The notes under the pieces are model-generated. The model saw nothing but the letters and a program-made list of their open reading frames with translations. It searched no databases and was not told where the DNA came from. A DNA stretch of 64,000 nucleotides from the NCBI RefSeq assembly GCF_934525195.1, contig NZ_CAKSZA010000001.1, forward strand, positions 248,001 to 312,000, given 5' to 3'. Of this stretch, positions 32,712-41,029 are shown one piece after another; the first letter of the stretch is position 1; each line of letters begins with the position of its first letter. The position numbers and the translations under genes are program-made. The stretch is from an uncultured Eubacterium sp. (lineage in GTDB: Bacteria > Bacillota > Clostridia > Oscillospirales > Acutalibacteraceae).

Positions 32712-34673
32712 TCAAGCGGTCTGCAATTCAGGTTCAGACACAAAGATTTTGTCCCAATTTGCATAGTATTCCTTTTGCTTGATAAGTTTGCGAGCTTGAA
32801 TATAGTCATATGCCTTTTTGTGGAAGGTGTCAAGTTCTTTTGAAGCCTCCTTGAGCTTTGTTGCCTTGAGGGTTGCCTCCTCCTTGGTGTTTTCGCTCAT
32901 AGCATTTGCTTCGTTATATTTATCAAGAGTCGGCTCGCTGATGCCGTAAAGTTCCTCAACAGTATGTGATAAGAGTTCGGTTGCCTTTGCGGTCTTTTTA
33001 ATCATTCTTTCTGTTGTGAAGCGTTCTTTTTCGTTCACAACAATTTCAAGAGCCTTGATTTTAGTTTGAAGCTTTTTGCGTTCTTTTTTCTTCGTTGCGG
33101 TTTCAAGAGCCTTGATACATTCATCATATTCCTTTACGGAATCGGAATAAATCTGCTTTGCCTCGTCAAGCTGACCGTCAGAAAGCGAATCGGTTGCATA
33201 GTCCTCAAGAGCCGCACGGATTTTGAGTACCTTGATGTGAGATTCGTGTTCTTCTTCGGTCAAAGTATACATTGTGACAAACGGAATAAGAGCAAGCACA
33301 AAGCCGACAATAGCAATCAAAATCATACCCTTTGAAATCGGTTCTCTGAACGAAGCCTTATACAAATCGTCATAGTTGTCAACAAGTCCAAAATGGTTTT
33401 GCATAACGATTGTTTGAGTGAAATATGTAATGCCCATACTTACAAAAACACCGATTGTGCCGACGAACTGACCCATAAGACCCTCAAGTCTGTCGCCTGT
33501 CTTATATTGCTGATAATCGAGCACATCGGCGCTCATTGCGCCGTCTGTGATGAGAGTAAATGTGCAGAAGAAATTTCTGAGCCACACAAACACAAAGAGC
33601 ACCCAGATTTGTTCGATGAACAAGTACATACCGACAAGGGTAAAAATATTTGTAACGATGTACAAAATGAACATATTTCGCTTGCCGATTTTGCGAATCA
33701 AGAACGGTGAAATAAGCATTGCCGGAGTTGCGGCAGCACCCAAAATCGTTACAAGAGTACCATTCAAAAGTCCTTGCTTTTCGGTCGTGAGATTAAGCAC
33801 ATCTTTGATGCCGTAGTAGAAATACCAAGTGGTGATATTGCCGACACCCGCCTGCAAAAGAATACACCAAGAAGTAAGTGAGCGTGCCCACTGATACTTA
33901 TTTGCAATACCTGCACCGATGCCCTTAAAGAACGGCACTTTCGGTGTATAGTCCTTAGAAACGATAATTCGTTCCTTTGTACCAAAATAGCTGAACAGAC
34001 CGATGAGAGCACCGCCGATACCGAGAGCAGGCATAATAACACGGTATGCACCGATGTGTTCAAGACCGCCCGTGTAGCCTGCAATGAACGGAACAAAGAA
34101 GTTCATAATTGACGGTGCGAGCGAATAGATAAAGGTTGAAATTGTGATTACATCCGCACGCTCGGTCGAGTTTGGACTCATTACCTGAACAAGGGTTGTA
34201 TACGCTTGGTCATAGAACGGATAGCACAGTTGAAGAAGCATATACGATATGAACAATGCCCACAGTTTTTGGTTGTACGACATTGTTTCAAACGGAAGAA
34301 AGGCAAAAACAGTCAGCATCAAGCCTGACGGTATGCCCGTATAAAGCAGATACGGTCGAAATTTTCCCTTACTGCTCCGAGTGTTGTCAATAATCAATCC
34401 TCTGATAGGGCCTAAAAACAAGCCGATAATCGTAGCTGCAAGATTGAGCTTTACAAGGTCGCCGTTTTTAAGTCCGAGTGCCGAACCTGCAAGCAAGCTC
34501 GTGGCAGACAGCGAGATATACCAAATCGTATAAATTACGAATTTTACACCGATACCGCCAATGCTGTACGCAAGTATTTCCTTATACGGAATATATCGCC
34601 CCTCAGGCGGCTTGCTCCAATGATCTTTTACAGACAACACGGTCTGTTTAATCTTTTCTCCTGATATTTTCAT
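32712..34673 (-). CDS. GPH-family sugar:cation symporter with a long C-terminal coiled coil
   Basis: 653 aa from ATG 34673, which has AAAGGGG six bases upstream; an in-frame ATG at 34721 would add 16 residues without a good ribosome site. Residues 1-470 form a twelve-helix major facilitator of the glycoside-pentoside-hexuronide type (GLFLGPIRGLIIDNTRSSKGKFRPYLL, ITDGAMSADVLDYQQYKTGDRLEGLMG). Residues 471-653 are a highly charged helical tail (coiled coil with KKKERKKLQTKIK and similar) absent from typical 450-470 aa members and unlike the PTS IIA tail of LacS. Substrate is unknown. Monocistronic with own promoter and terminator. Confidence 0.88.
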   Translation of the reverse strand: MKISGEKIKQTVLSVKDHWSKPPEGRYIPYKEILAYSIGGIGVKFVIYTIWYISLSATSLLAGSALGLKNGDLVKLNLAATIIGLFLGPIRGLIIDNTRSSKGKFRPYLLYTGIPSGLMLTVFAFLPFETMSYNQKLWALFISYMLLQLCYPFYDQAYTTLVQVMSPNSTERADVITISTFIYSLAPSIMNFFVPFIAGYTGGLEHIGAYRVIMPALGIGGALIGLFSYFGTKERIIVSKDYTPKVPFFKGIGAGIANKYQWARSLTSWCILLQAGVGNITTWYFYYGIKDVLNLTTEKQGLLNGTLVTILGAAATPAMLISPFLIRKIGKRNMFILYIVTNIFTLVGMYLFIEQIWVLFVFVWLRNFFCTFTLITDGAMSADVLDYQQYKTGDRLEGLMGQFVGTIGVFVSMGITYFTQTIVMQNHFGLVDNYDDLYKASFREPISKGMILIAIVGFVLALIPFVTMYTLTEEEHESHIKVLKIRAALEDYATDSLSDGQLDEAKQIYSDSVKEYDECIKALETATKKKERKKLQTKIKALEIVVNEKERFTTERMIKKTAKATELLSHTVEELYGISEPTLDKYNEANAMSENTKEEATLKATKLKEASKELDTFHKKAYDYIQARKLIKQKEYYANWDKIFVSEPELQTA

Positions 34674-34734
34674 TGTTACCCCTTTTGTGAAACTTTCATA
34701 CATTTTTACCGCATACGGCACAAGTTTCTGTTAA

Positions 34735-34763
34735 ATTATAACATAGGAGAACAACAATATCAA
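34735..34763 (-). promoter_or_regulatory. Promoter of the GPH-family transporter gene
   Basis: Minus strand TTGATA (34758-34763), 17-base spacer, TATAAT (34735-34740). Confidence 0.65.
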
Positions 34764-34770
34764 CATAATA

Positions 34771-35625
34771 TTAACAAATATCTGTGGAAAAAGTATAGCC
34801 TTGTTTTTTCACATCATCAATAACTTTGCCGAGAATATTAGCATTGGTTTTGCTGACAGCGTGAAGAAGAAAAATTGCACCGGGATGGGTACTTTCACAA
34901 ATATGGGTGAAAGCCTGATTTTCCTCCGTTTGATTATCAGGGTCCCAGTCGGCATAGGCAAAGCTCCAAAAAACAGATTTATACCCCAAATCTTTTACAA
35001 TTTGTAATGAGCGCTCCGAAAACTCGCCCTTTGGAAACCTGAAATAACTCATTGTATAGCCAAACTTATCTTTGACATACTTGTGAAGATAGCTTACTTC
35101 CTCTTTGGCAACATCGTCGCTCACCTCGTCCATAGTATAATGACGGTAGGAATGGTTGCCGACAATATGCCCCTCGTCTATCATTCGTTTGACAAGGTCG
35201 GGGTTTTGAGATGCAAAATCATATGTCACAAAGAAAATCGCCTTAACTCCCTTTTCCTTTAAAGTGTCCAAAATCTGTGGAGTATAGCCGTTTTCGTAGC
35301 CCTCATCAAAGGTTAGACATATCTTTTTTTCATCGTTCAACAGCCACCTTGCATCCATATTTGAAAAGCGTTTTTGAAGCAAAAGCGGGTCATTTGGTTG
35401 CTTATGTTCAACAATATTTCCCGGACCCCAAACAATTTTTTCGGTGCTCAGGGAATCAAGTCCCGCAACAGCCTTTGCGGTTGGTGCAGTTGTTTCGACA
35501 GCTTTGGTTGTGGTTTCTGCTTTTTTACTTGCAGTAATATTTTCGTTACTGTTTGTATTCCCCTTTGCACATCCAAACAGCATACAAACGCACAAAACGG
35601 GCAACAATATCCTTTGAAATTTCAT
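34771..35625 (-). CDS. PdaA-like polysaccharide deacetylase lipoprotein
   Basis: 284 aa. A lipoprotein signal ends in LFGC (Cys19), followed by a Thr/Lys-rich linker. The NodB-type catalytic domain (about 90-284) has motif 1 LTFDEGYENG, motif 2 GNHSYRH and motif 3 YFRFPKGEFSE, matching PdaA, which deacetylates N-acetylmuramic acid in peptidoglycan, in spore formers as part of muramic-lactam formation. Its role here (cortex or vegetative wall) is not shown. The gene follows prfB; its ribosome site AGGAGG is buried in the hairpin at 35632-35664. Confidence 0.88.
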   Translation of the reverse strand: MKFQRILLPVLCVCMLFGCAKGNTNSNENITASKKAETTTKAVETTAPTAKAVAGLDSLSTEKIVWGPGNIVEHKQPNDPLLLQKRFSNMDARWLLNDEKKICLTFDEGYENGYTPQILDTLKEKGVKAIFFVTYDFASQNPDLVKRMIDEGHIVGNHSYRHYTMDEVSDDVAKEEVSYLHKYVKDKFGYTMSYFRFPKGEFSERSLQIVKDLGYKSVFWSFAYADWDPDNQTEENQAFTHICESTHPGAIFLLHAVSKTNANILGKVIDDVKKQGYTFSTDIC

Positions 35626-35631
35626 AATAAA

Positions 35632-35664
35632 AACCTCCTACATCTATTGTTGACGCAGGAGGTT
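35632..35664 (-). promoter_or_regulatory. Terminator-like hairpin containing the pdaA ribosome site
   Basis: Minus strand AACCTCCTGC / GTAGGAGGTT (10-base stem with one wobble, 13-base loop) followed by TTTTTA and then ATG. It looks like the prfB terminator, yet the right arm carries the AGGAGG of pdaA, so read-through RNA would hide that ribosome site. Confidence 0.65.
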
Positions 35665-35688
35665 AAAATACCATTGTAAAATTTTGAA

Positions 35689-36807
35689 TTACTTGTCGGA
35701 TTTTTCAAGGCTTTTCATTTTGAGATAAGCGTTGATGAAGCCGTCAAGGTCACCGTCCATAACAGCATTGATGTTGCCCATTTCAAAGCCTGTTCTGTGG
35801 TCCTTTACCATTGTGTACGGCATAAACACATAGGAACGAATCTGACTGCCCCAAGCGATTTCCTTTTGGTCACCCTTGATGTCGTCAATCTTTTCAAGAT
35901 TTTCTCTTTCCTTGATTTCAACAAGTTTTGACTTGAGCATAAGCATTGCCATTTCACGGTTTTGATGCTGTGAACGCTCAACCTGACATGACACAACGAT
36001 GCCTGTCGGAATATGAGTAAGACGAACGGCGGAAGAAGTCTTGTTTACCTTTTGTCCGCCTGCGCCCGATGCACGATAAACATCCATCTTGATGTCCTCT
36101 TCACGGATTTCTACATTGACATCATTGTCAATCTCCGGCATAACTTCAAGAGAAGCAAACGAAGTGTGACGGCGACCCGATGAATCGAAAGGTGACACAC
36201 GAACAAGACGGTGAATACCCATTTCGCCGTGGAGATAGCCATAAGCATTTTCACCCTCTACACGGATTGTTGCACTCTTGATACCTGCAACATCACCCTC
36301 AAGATAGTCGAGAGTTGACACCTTGTAGCCGTTTCTTTCGCCCCAACGATTGTACATACGGAAAAGCATCTCTGCCCAGTCCTGAGCCTCTGTTCCGCCT
36401 GCACCTGCGTGGAAAGTGAGAATAGCGTTGTTGTCGTCAAACTCGCCCGAAAGGAGGGTTGAGAGAGTGAGCTTTTCAATTCTGCTTTCAATATCATCAA
36501 CAGATTTTGTGCAATCCTCAACCAAAGAAGCGTCCTCTTCCTCGTTTGCAAGTTCAATCATAACCTGCGCGTCATCAAAATCATTTTTGAGATTTTCGTA
36601 TGATGCAACCTTTGCTTTGAGTGAGCCGATTTTTTGCATAACCTTTTGGCTGTTTTCCATATCATCCCAAAAATCAGGAGCGGCGCTCTGCTTTTCGAGT
36701 TCTTCAATTTGAAGCTTAACATTGTCTATATCAAGTGCTTCTTTTAAATTGTTTATTGGTTCTTCAGACTGCATAAGTCTTTGATTCAATTCTTCAAATT
36801 CTATCAT
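35689..36807 (-). CDS. prfB: Peptide chain release factor 2 without the programmed frameshift
   Basis: 372 aa, full length. RF2 ends translation at UGA and UAA. The stop-codon recognition motif SPF (205-207) and the GGQ catalytic loop (250-252, RASGAGGQKVNKTSSAVRL) are present. In most bacteria prfB has an in-frame UGA after codon 25 bypassed by +1 frameshifting (CTT TGA C). Here codons 25-26 read CTT GAT, encoding Leu-Asp directly, and the frame is open from ATG 36807. Its autoregulation by frameshift is therefore absent. The gene has its own promoter and a following hairpin. Confidence 0.96.
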   Translation of the reverse strand: MIEFEELNQRLMQSEEPINNLKEALDIDNVKLQIEELEKQSAAPDFWDDMENSQKVMQKIGSLKAKVASYENLKNDFDDAQVMIELANEEEDASLVEDCTKSVDDIESRIEKLTLSTLLSGEFDDNNAILTFHAGAGGTEAQDWAEMLFRMYNRWGERNGYKVSTLDYLEGDVAGIKSATIRVEGENAYGYLHGEMGIHRLVRVSPFDSSGRRHTSFASLEVMPEIDNDVNVEIREEDIKMDVYRASGAGGQKVNKTSSAVRLTHIPTGIVVSCQVERSQHQNREMAMLMLKSKLVEIKERENLEKIDDIKGDQKEIAWGSQIRSYVFMPYTMVKDHRTGFEMGNINAVMDGDLDGFINAYLKMKSLEKSDK

Positions 36808-36861
36808 TATTCTTCTCCGAAAAAGTATTAAATATGTTAATTGATTATTTTATGCTATAAT

Positions 36862-36890
36862 ATTATATAGTATAAGTATATAATTTTCAA
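36862..36890 (-). promoter_or_regulatory. Promoter of prfB
   Basis: Minus strand TTGAAA (36885-36890), 17-base spacer, TATAAT (36862-36867). Confidence 0.7.
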
Positions 36891-36928
36891 GGAAAAAAAT
36901 AAATAGAATATAATAATTACATTTTATC

Positions 36929-36957
36929 TTGAAAAACAAAAACAATAGGCATATAAT
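36929..36957 (+). promoter_or_regulatory. Promoter of the ArsB/SLC13-type permease gene
   Basis: TTGAAA (36929-36934), 17-base spacer, TATAAT (36952-36957); divergent from the prfB promoter. Confidence 0.7.
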
Positions 36958-36995
36958 AAAGGCGAAAAACATAAAAGAAAGAAGGCTAATAAAAT

Positions 36996-38354
36996 ATGGC
37001 AGCACAAATCTGTGCCGTAATAATTTTTGTCGTTATGTTCGCACTTATTATTATGGACAAAATCCCACGCCAGTGGGTAACATTGGGTTGTGGTCTTGCA
37101 ACTATCGTTATTGTATTTGGAATTTGTATGAGAAGTCCGAGTGCAATAATGGAAACACTCAACATCAAAAGCATATTCACAACTGAGTTTTGGCACGTTT
37201 CATCACAGGGCGGCGAAAGCTCAAGCGGTATCAACTGGTCGACAATCATATTCATAGCAGGTATGATGGTTATGGTTGAGGGTATGGCAAAAGCAGGATT
37301 TTTCCGCTGGCTCTGCCTCACAATCGCAAAAGCAGTTAAGTACAAAGTTATGCCGATTCTCGTAACATTTATGATTATGAGTGCCGTGCTTTCAATGTTC
37401 ATTGACAGCATCACCGTAATTTTGTTCTTGGCAGCAGTTACAGTTGAACTTTCTCAACTTCTCAAATTTACACCCGTTCCGATGGTGCTTGCGGAAATCT
37501 TCTGTGCAAACCTCGGCGGTTCCGCAACAATGTGCGGTGACCCGCCAAACATCATCATTGGCACAGCACTCGGCTACAGTTTTGCCGACTTCCTCACAAA
37601 TACAGGTCTTATTGCAGGTATCTCGCTTGTTTTCATTATTTTGTTCTTCTTCTTTTCATTCAAAAAGGAGCTTTCGGCATCAAGCAACGAACCTGTTGAC
37701 CCTGCAACATTCCCAAATCCGTCCGATGCGATTGAGAACAAAAAGGACTTCATCATCAGCACAATCATTTTCCTTATTGCTGTTGTCCTCCTTGTAACTC
37801 ACGCACAAACAGGACTTACCGTTGCATTTATCGGTGTGCTTATTGCGGCAATTACACTCATCACTTCGTTTAAGCACATCAAGTTTATTTTGAAGAAAAT
37901 CGACTACAAAACGCTTTTGTTCTTCATCGGCTTGTTTATTGTTGTCGGCGGACTTGAGCAAACAGGCGTTTTGAAGCTTATTGCAAACTTTATTGAAAAA
38001 ATCTGCGGCGGCAACATCTTTGCTATGGTGCTCATCATTATGTGGATTTCTGCTCTTGCAAGCGCATTTGTTGACAACATTCCGTTTGCGGCAACAATGG
38101 TTCCTGTTATCAAGAGTCTTGCAGCAACAACTCCGGGTGCTGAACTTGCAACTCTTGCATATTCACTTTCTGTCGGCACAGACATCGGCGGAAGCGCAAC
38201 ACCTATCGGTGCTTCGGCAAATGTTGTCGGAACTTCGGTTATTTCAAAAGCAGGTCACCCTGTCGGCTGGGGCAAATATTGCAAATCGGCAATACCGGCA
38301 ACGGCAATTGTTCTCATCATTGCAATGATAGTAATCAAATTAAGATACTTCTAA
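36996..38354 (+). CDS. ArsB/NhaD/SLC13-superfamily ion permease
   Basis: 452 aa, about eleven to twelve transmembrane helices in two inverted halves. Diagnostic stretches are FIDSITVILFLAAVTVEL and ANLGGSATMCGDPPNIIIG in the first half and FVDNIPFAATMVPVI and GTDIGGSATPIGASANVVG in the second, the paired GSAT/PxN sites of the ArsB-NhaD-CitMHS group. The transported species (arsenite, sodium/proton, dicarboxylate) cannot be fixed from these motifs. The gene follows AGAAGG and is 14 bases from a kinase-like gene, so the two are one operon. Confidence 0.85.
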   Translation: MAAQICAVIIFVVMFALIIMDKIPRQWVTLGCGLATIVIVFGICMRSPSAIMETLNIKSIFTTEFWHVSSQGGESSSGINWSTIIFIAGMMVMVEGMAKAGFFRWLCLTIAKAVKYKVMPILVTFMIMSAVLSMFIDSITVILFLAAVTVELSQLLKFTPVPMVLAEIFCANLGGSATMCGDPPNIIIGTALGYSFADFLTNTGLIAGISLVFIILFFFFSFKKELSASSNEPVDPATFPNPSDAIENKKDFIISTIIFLIAVVLLVTHAQTGLTVAFIGVLIAAITLITSFKHIKFILKKIDYKTLLFFIGLFIVVGGLEQTGVLKLIANFIEKICGGNIFAMVLIIMWISALASAFVDNIPFAATMVPVIKSLAATTPGAELATLAYSLSVGTDIGGSATPIGASANVVGTSVISKAGHPVGWGKYCKSAIPATAIVLIIAMIVIKLRYF

Positions 38355-38368
38355 AGGAGGGTTAATTT

Positions 38369-38962
38369 ATGGCTAAACAATTTATAATTTCAATCGGTCG
38401 TGAATACGGCTCGGGCGGTCGTGTGATCGCCGAGGAATTGGCAAAAAGATACAATGTAAGCCTTTACGGTAAAAATCTTTTGGATTTAGTCGCACAAGAA
38501 AAGAACCTAAACCTTGACGAGCTGAAAAAATACGATGAAAGAGCAAGAAACATTTGGCTTTCACGCTCGGTTGACGGCTACTCAAACTCTCACGAGGACA
38601 ATGTTGCTCAAATGCAATTTGACTACCTCAAGGAGCGTGCGGAATCCGGCGAATCATTCATCGTGCTCGGCAGATGCGCCGACTATGTTTTGCGTGAATA
38701 TGAGGGGCTCATTAAAATCTTTGTTACAGGCGAAACAGACACAAAAATTAAGAGAATTGCATCAATTGAAAAGCTCCGCTATGACGACGCAAAAGAGCTT
38801 GTTGAAAAGCGCAACAAGATCAGACGCAGTTATCACAACCGCTATTCAAAATACAAATGGGGCGACTCTCGCTACTACGACTTGCTCATCAACACAAGCA
38901 AAGTCGGAATCGACAACGCCACCGATGTAATTGATGCGTACATCAAAAACATAATCGAATAA
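38369..38962 (+). CDS. Cytidylate-kinase-like family protein
   Basis: 197 aa. Opens with the P-loop variant SIGREYGSGGRVIAEELAKRY and has the LID-like SRSVDGY, the LGRCADYVL segment and TDTKIKRI...RRSYHNRYS of the Cytidylate_kin2 family. Such proteins are found fused to or beside transporters in Clostridia; the true substrate is not established. The GSGGR loop lacks a Lys-Ser/Thr pair, as is usual for this family. Start follows AAAGGAGG. It may regulate or energise the neighbouring permease, which is inference from position only. Confidence 0.82.
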   Translation: MAKQFIISIGREYGSGGRVIAEELAKRYNVSLYGKNLLDLVAQEKNLNLDELKKYDERARNIWLSRSVDGYSNSHEDNVAQMQFDYLKERAESGESFIVLGRCADYVLREYEGLIKIFVTGETDTKIKRIASIEKLRYDDAKELVEKRNKIRRSYHNRYSKYKWGDSRYYDLLINTSKVGIDNATDVIDAYIKNIIE

Positions 38963-39053
38963 ACGCTTATCATACAACCTCGTTGCAAACAAATCATAAA
39001 ACACTTTGACAATCTATTCAAAGGCAATATGCTGAAACCGGGGAGGTAATACA

Positions 39054-39275
39054 ATGCAAAAAATCATCAAAGCCGTCAAATATGCTTTAATCATAATAAG
39101 CAGTATTATCGCTGTTGGGTACATAGTTTATATTTGCCTGACCTACAATGATATGCTGACAGCTGTACCGCTGAGAATGCATATTGAAATCATAGTTTTT
39201 GTTTGGTTAGTTTTTAATGCAATAGTTTTGTTGATAAATAAAATTATAAAAAAGGTCACAGATAAGCGTAAGTAA
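39054..39275 (+). CDS. Small two-helix membrane protein of unknown function
   Basis: 73 aa with two hydrophobic helices (about 8-29 and 43-63) joined by a short loop (NDMLTAVPLRMH) and a lysine-rich C-terminus. A strong ribosome site (GGGGAGG) precedes the ATG and a possible weak promoter (TTGACA at 39006) lies in the gap after the kinase-like gene. I do not recognise the family. Confidence 0.6.
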   Translation: MQKIIKAVKYALIIISSIIAVGYIVYICLTYNDMLTAVPLRMHIEIIVFVWLVFNAIVLLINKIIKKVTDKRK

Positions 39276-39291
39276 AATTATATAAAAATTA

Positions 39292-39520
39292 TTTTTGACA
39301 CGCCCAAGGCTGTTGAGAAAGGTTCTGAATTTCGTTTTCTTGCGAGTGGGAGCTGTACATAGGTACCGCCCCCGAGCAAAAAACGAAAAACGCCAAAAAT
39401 GCCGTAGGTTCAATACCTACAGCATTTTTAAAACCCCTCCGTCAACACTTCGTGTTGCCACCTCCCCTTACATTTAAGAGGAGGCTAATGTGGTAATTTA
39501 TATTTTGGCGTGTTTCAGGA
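39292..39520. repeat. MITE-like composite repeat element
   Basis: About 230 bases without a gene. The ends carry an inverted repeat, ACACGCC (39298-39304) and GGCGTGT (39507-39513), beside related GGCTGTTGAGAAAG and CTTTATCGACAGTC segments. Inside are an imperfect long hairpin TTCGTTTTCTTGC / GCAAAAAACGAA (about 39332-39386), the hairpin at 39395-39429 and a CCTCC...GGAGG hairpin (39462-39485) preceded by AACACTTCGTGTT. This looks like a non-coding mobile or interspersed repeat. Confidence 0.55.
39395..39429. terminator. Hairpin terminator inside the repeat element
   Basis: AAAAATGC-C-GTAGGT / ACCTAC-A-GCATTTTT, one opposed mismatch, A-run before and T-run after, so it can terminate in both directions, including the permease operon. 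Confidence 0.65.
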
Positions 39521-39537
39521 GCTTTATCGACAGTCTG

Positions 39538-39575
39538 AAAAGTGCATTGGTATTGTGAAATACCAATGCACTTTT
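39538..39575. terminator. Terminator of the glycogen operon
   Basis: Perfect 17-base arms AAAAGTGCATTGGTATT and complement around a 4-base loop, directly after the glgA stop on the minus strand. Confidence 0.85.
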
Positions 39576-39587
39576 ATTTTGTTTGTC

Positions 39588-41015
39588 TTAATCTTTAAGA
39601 AGTGATTTGTACATCTTGATGTACTCGTTTGCGGATTTGCCCCAAGACATATCACAGTTGAGTGCACGCTCAACAAGAGTCGGCCAATAATCCTTATTAT
39701 TATAAGCCTCTACGCCACGGTAGATTGCACCGAGCATATCGTATGCATCATATGTTTGGAAAGTAAATCCGTTGCCCTCGCCGTCACCCGAATCGGTGAT
39801 TGAGTCCTTAAGACCGCCTGTTTCACGAACGATAGGTACTGTGCCATAGCGAAGTGCAACCATCTGTGAAAGACCGCAAGGTTCGCTCTTGCTCGGCATA
39901 AGGAACAAGTCTGCACCTGCATAAATCTTGCGTGCAAGGTCAGGAATAAATCCGATTGTTACGCCGACTTTGTCAGGATACTTGTCGTGGAGTTCTCTGA
40001 AGAAGCTCTCGTACTGCCATTCGCCCGAACCGAGAACAACATACTGAATATCACGCTCCCAAAGGCTCTTTTCCATAACCTCACGGATGAGGTCAAGTCC
40101 CTTGTGACCGACAAGACGAGATACAATACCGATAATCGGCACATCATCTCTGACAGCAAGACCCATCTGCTCTTGGAGAGCCTTTTTGCACTCTGCCTTG
40201 CCCTTTTTCCAATTTTCGGCATTGTAGTTTGCAACAATGTCAGGGTCGGTCTCAGGGTTATAATTTTCGGTATCAATACCGTTGAGAATACCGCAGAGTT
40301 TCCAGCTACGCTGATTAAGAATCGGGTCAAGACCGTAGGAATACCACGGGTCAAGAATTTCCTTTGCATAGGTCGGAGAAACGGTTGTCACTTTATTTGC
40401 ACACTCGATGCCTGCTTTCATAAAGTTAACAAGTCCATCGTACAAAATGAGATTGTTGTATTCAGGTGCAATGCCCAAAACATCGTTGAGAAGTTCATCA
40501 CCGTACTTGCCCTGATACTGAATGTTATGAATTGTGAAAACAGTTTTGATGTTCTCATATCCCATTTGGTTTGCATAGTAGCAAGAATAATAAAGCGGTG
40601 TGAGAGCCGACTGCCAATCGTTGCAATGAATGATGTCCGGCTTCCAGTCAATGTGAGGAATAATCTCAAGAACGGCTCTTGAGAAGAAAGCAAATCTTTC
40701 CGCATCGTCATAATGACCGTAAATTCCGTCACGCTTGAAATAATATTGATTGTCAAGGAAGTAATAAATTACTCCGTTATGCTTTGCCTCAAAAATACCG
40801 CAATACTGTCTGCGCCACGAAACAGGAACGGAAATTGAAGCAATAAACTTCATCTTATCCTTATATTCCTGCTTGATTGAATCATAAAGAGGCATTACAA
40901 CACGGCAACCGATAAGTCGCTTGCGAAGTGCAACAGGCAACGAGCCCGCAACATCTCCCAATCCTCCGGAAGCCATAAAAGGCAACGCTTCAGAAGCAAC
41001 ATATAAAACCTTCAT
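39588..41015 (-). CDS. glgA: Glycogen synthase (ADP-glucose dependent)
   Basis: 475 aa from ATG 41015 (MKVLYVASEALPF), preceded by GGGGGGAA; the longer frame up to 41057 would run into glgD. GT5 family, GT-B fold: N-terminal ASGGLGDVAGSLP, where the usual KxGGL lysine is replaced, as in many clostridial GlgA proteins; C-terminal IGIVSRLVGHKGLDLIREVM and SKSEPCGLSQMVALRYGTVPIVRETGG. It extends alpha-1,4-glucan from ADP-glucose. Last gene of glgB-glgC-glgD-glgA, with a strong terminator after it. Confidence 0.96.
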   Translation of the reverse strand: MKVLYVASEALPFMASGGLGDVAGSLPVALRKRLIGCRVVMPLYDSIKQEYKDKMKFIASISVPVSWRRQYCGIFEAKHNGVIYYFLDNQYYFKRDGIYGHYDDAERFAFFSRAVLEIIPHIDWKPDIIHCNDWQSALTPLYYSCYYANQMGYENIKTVFTIHNIQYQGKYGDELLNDVLGIAPEYNNLILYDGLVNFMKAGIECANKVTTVSPTYAKEILDPWYSYGLDPILNQRSWKLCGILNGIDTENYNPETDPDIVANYNAENWKKGKAECKKALQEQMGLAVRDDVPIIGIVSRLVGHKGLDLIREVMEKSLWERDIQYVVLGSGEWQYESFFRELHDKYPDKVGVTIGFIPDLARKIYAGADLFLMPSKSEPCGLSQMVALRYGTVPIVRETGGLKDSITDSGDGEGNGFTFQTYDAYDMLGAIYRGVEAYNNKDYWPTLVERALNCDMSWGKSANEYIKMYKSLLKD

Positions 41016-41029
41016 TTGTATATTCCCCC

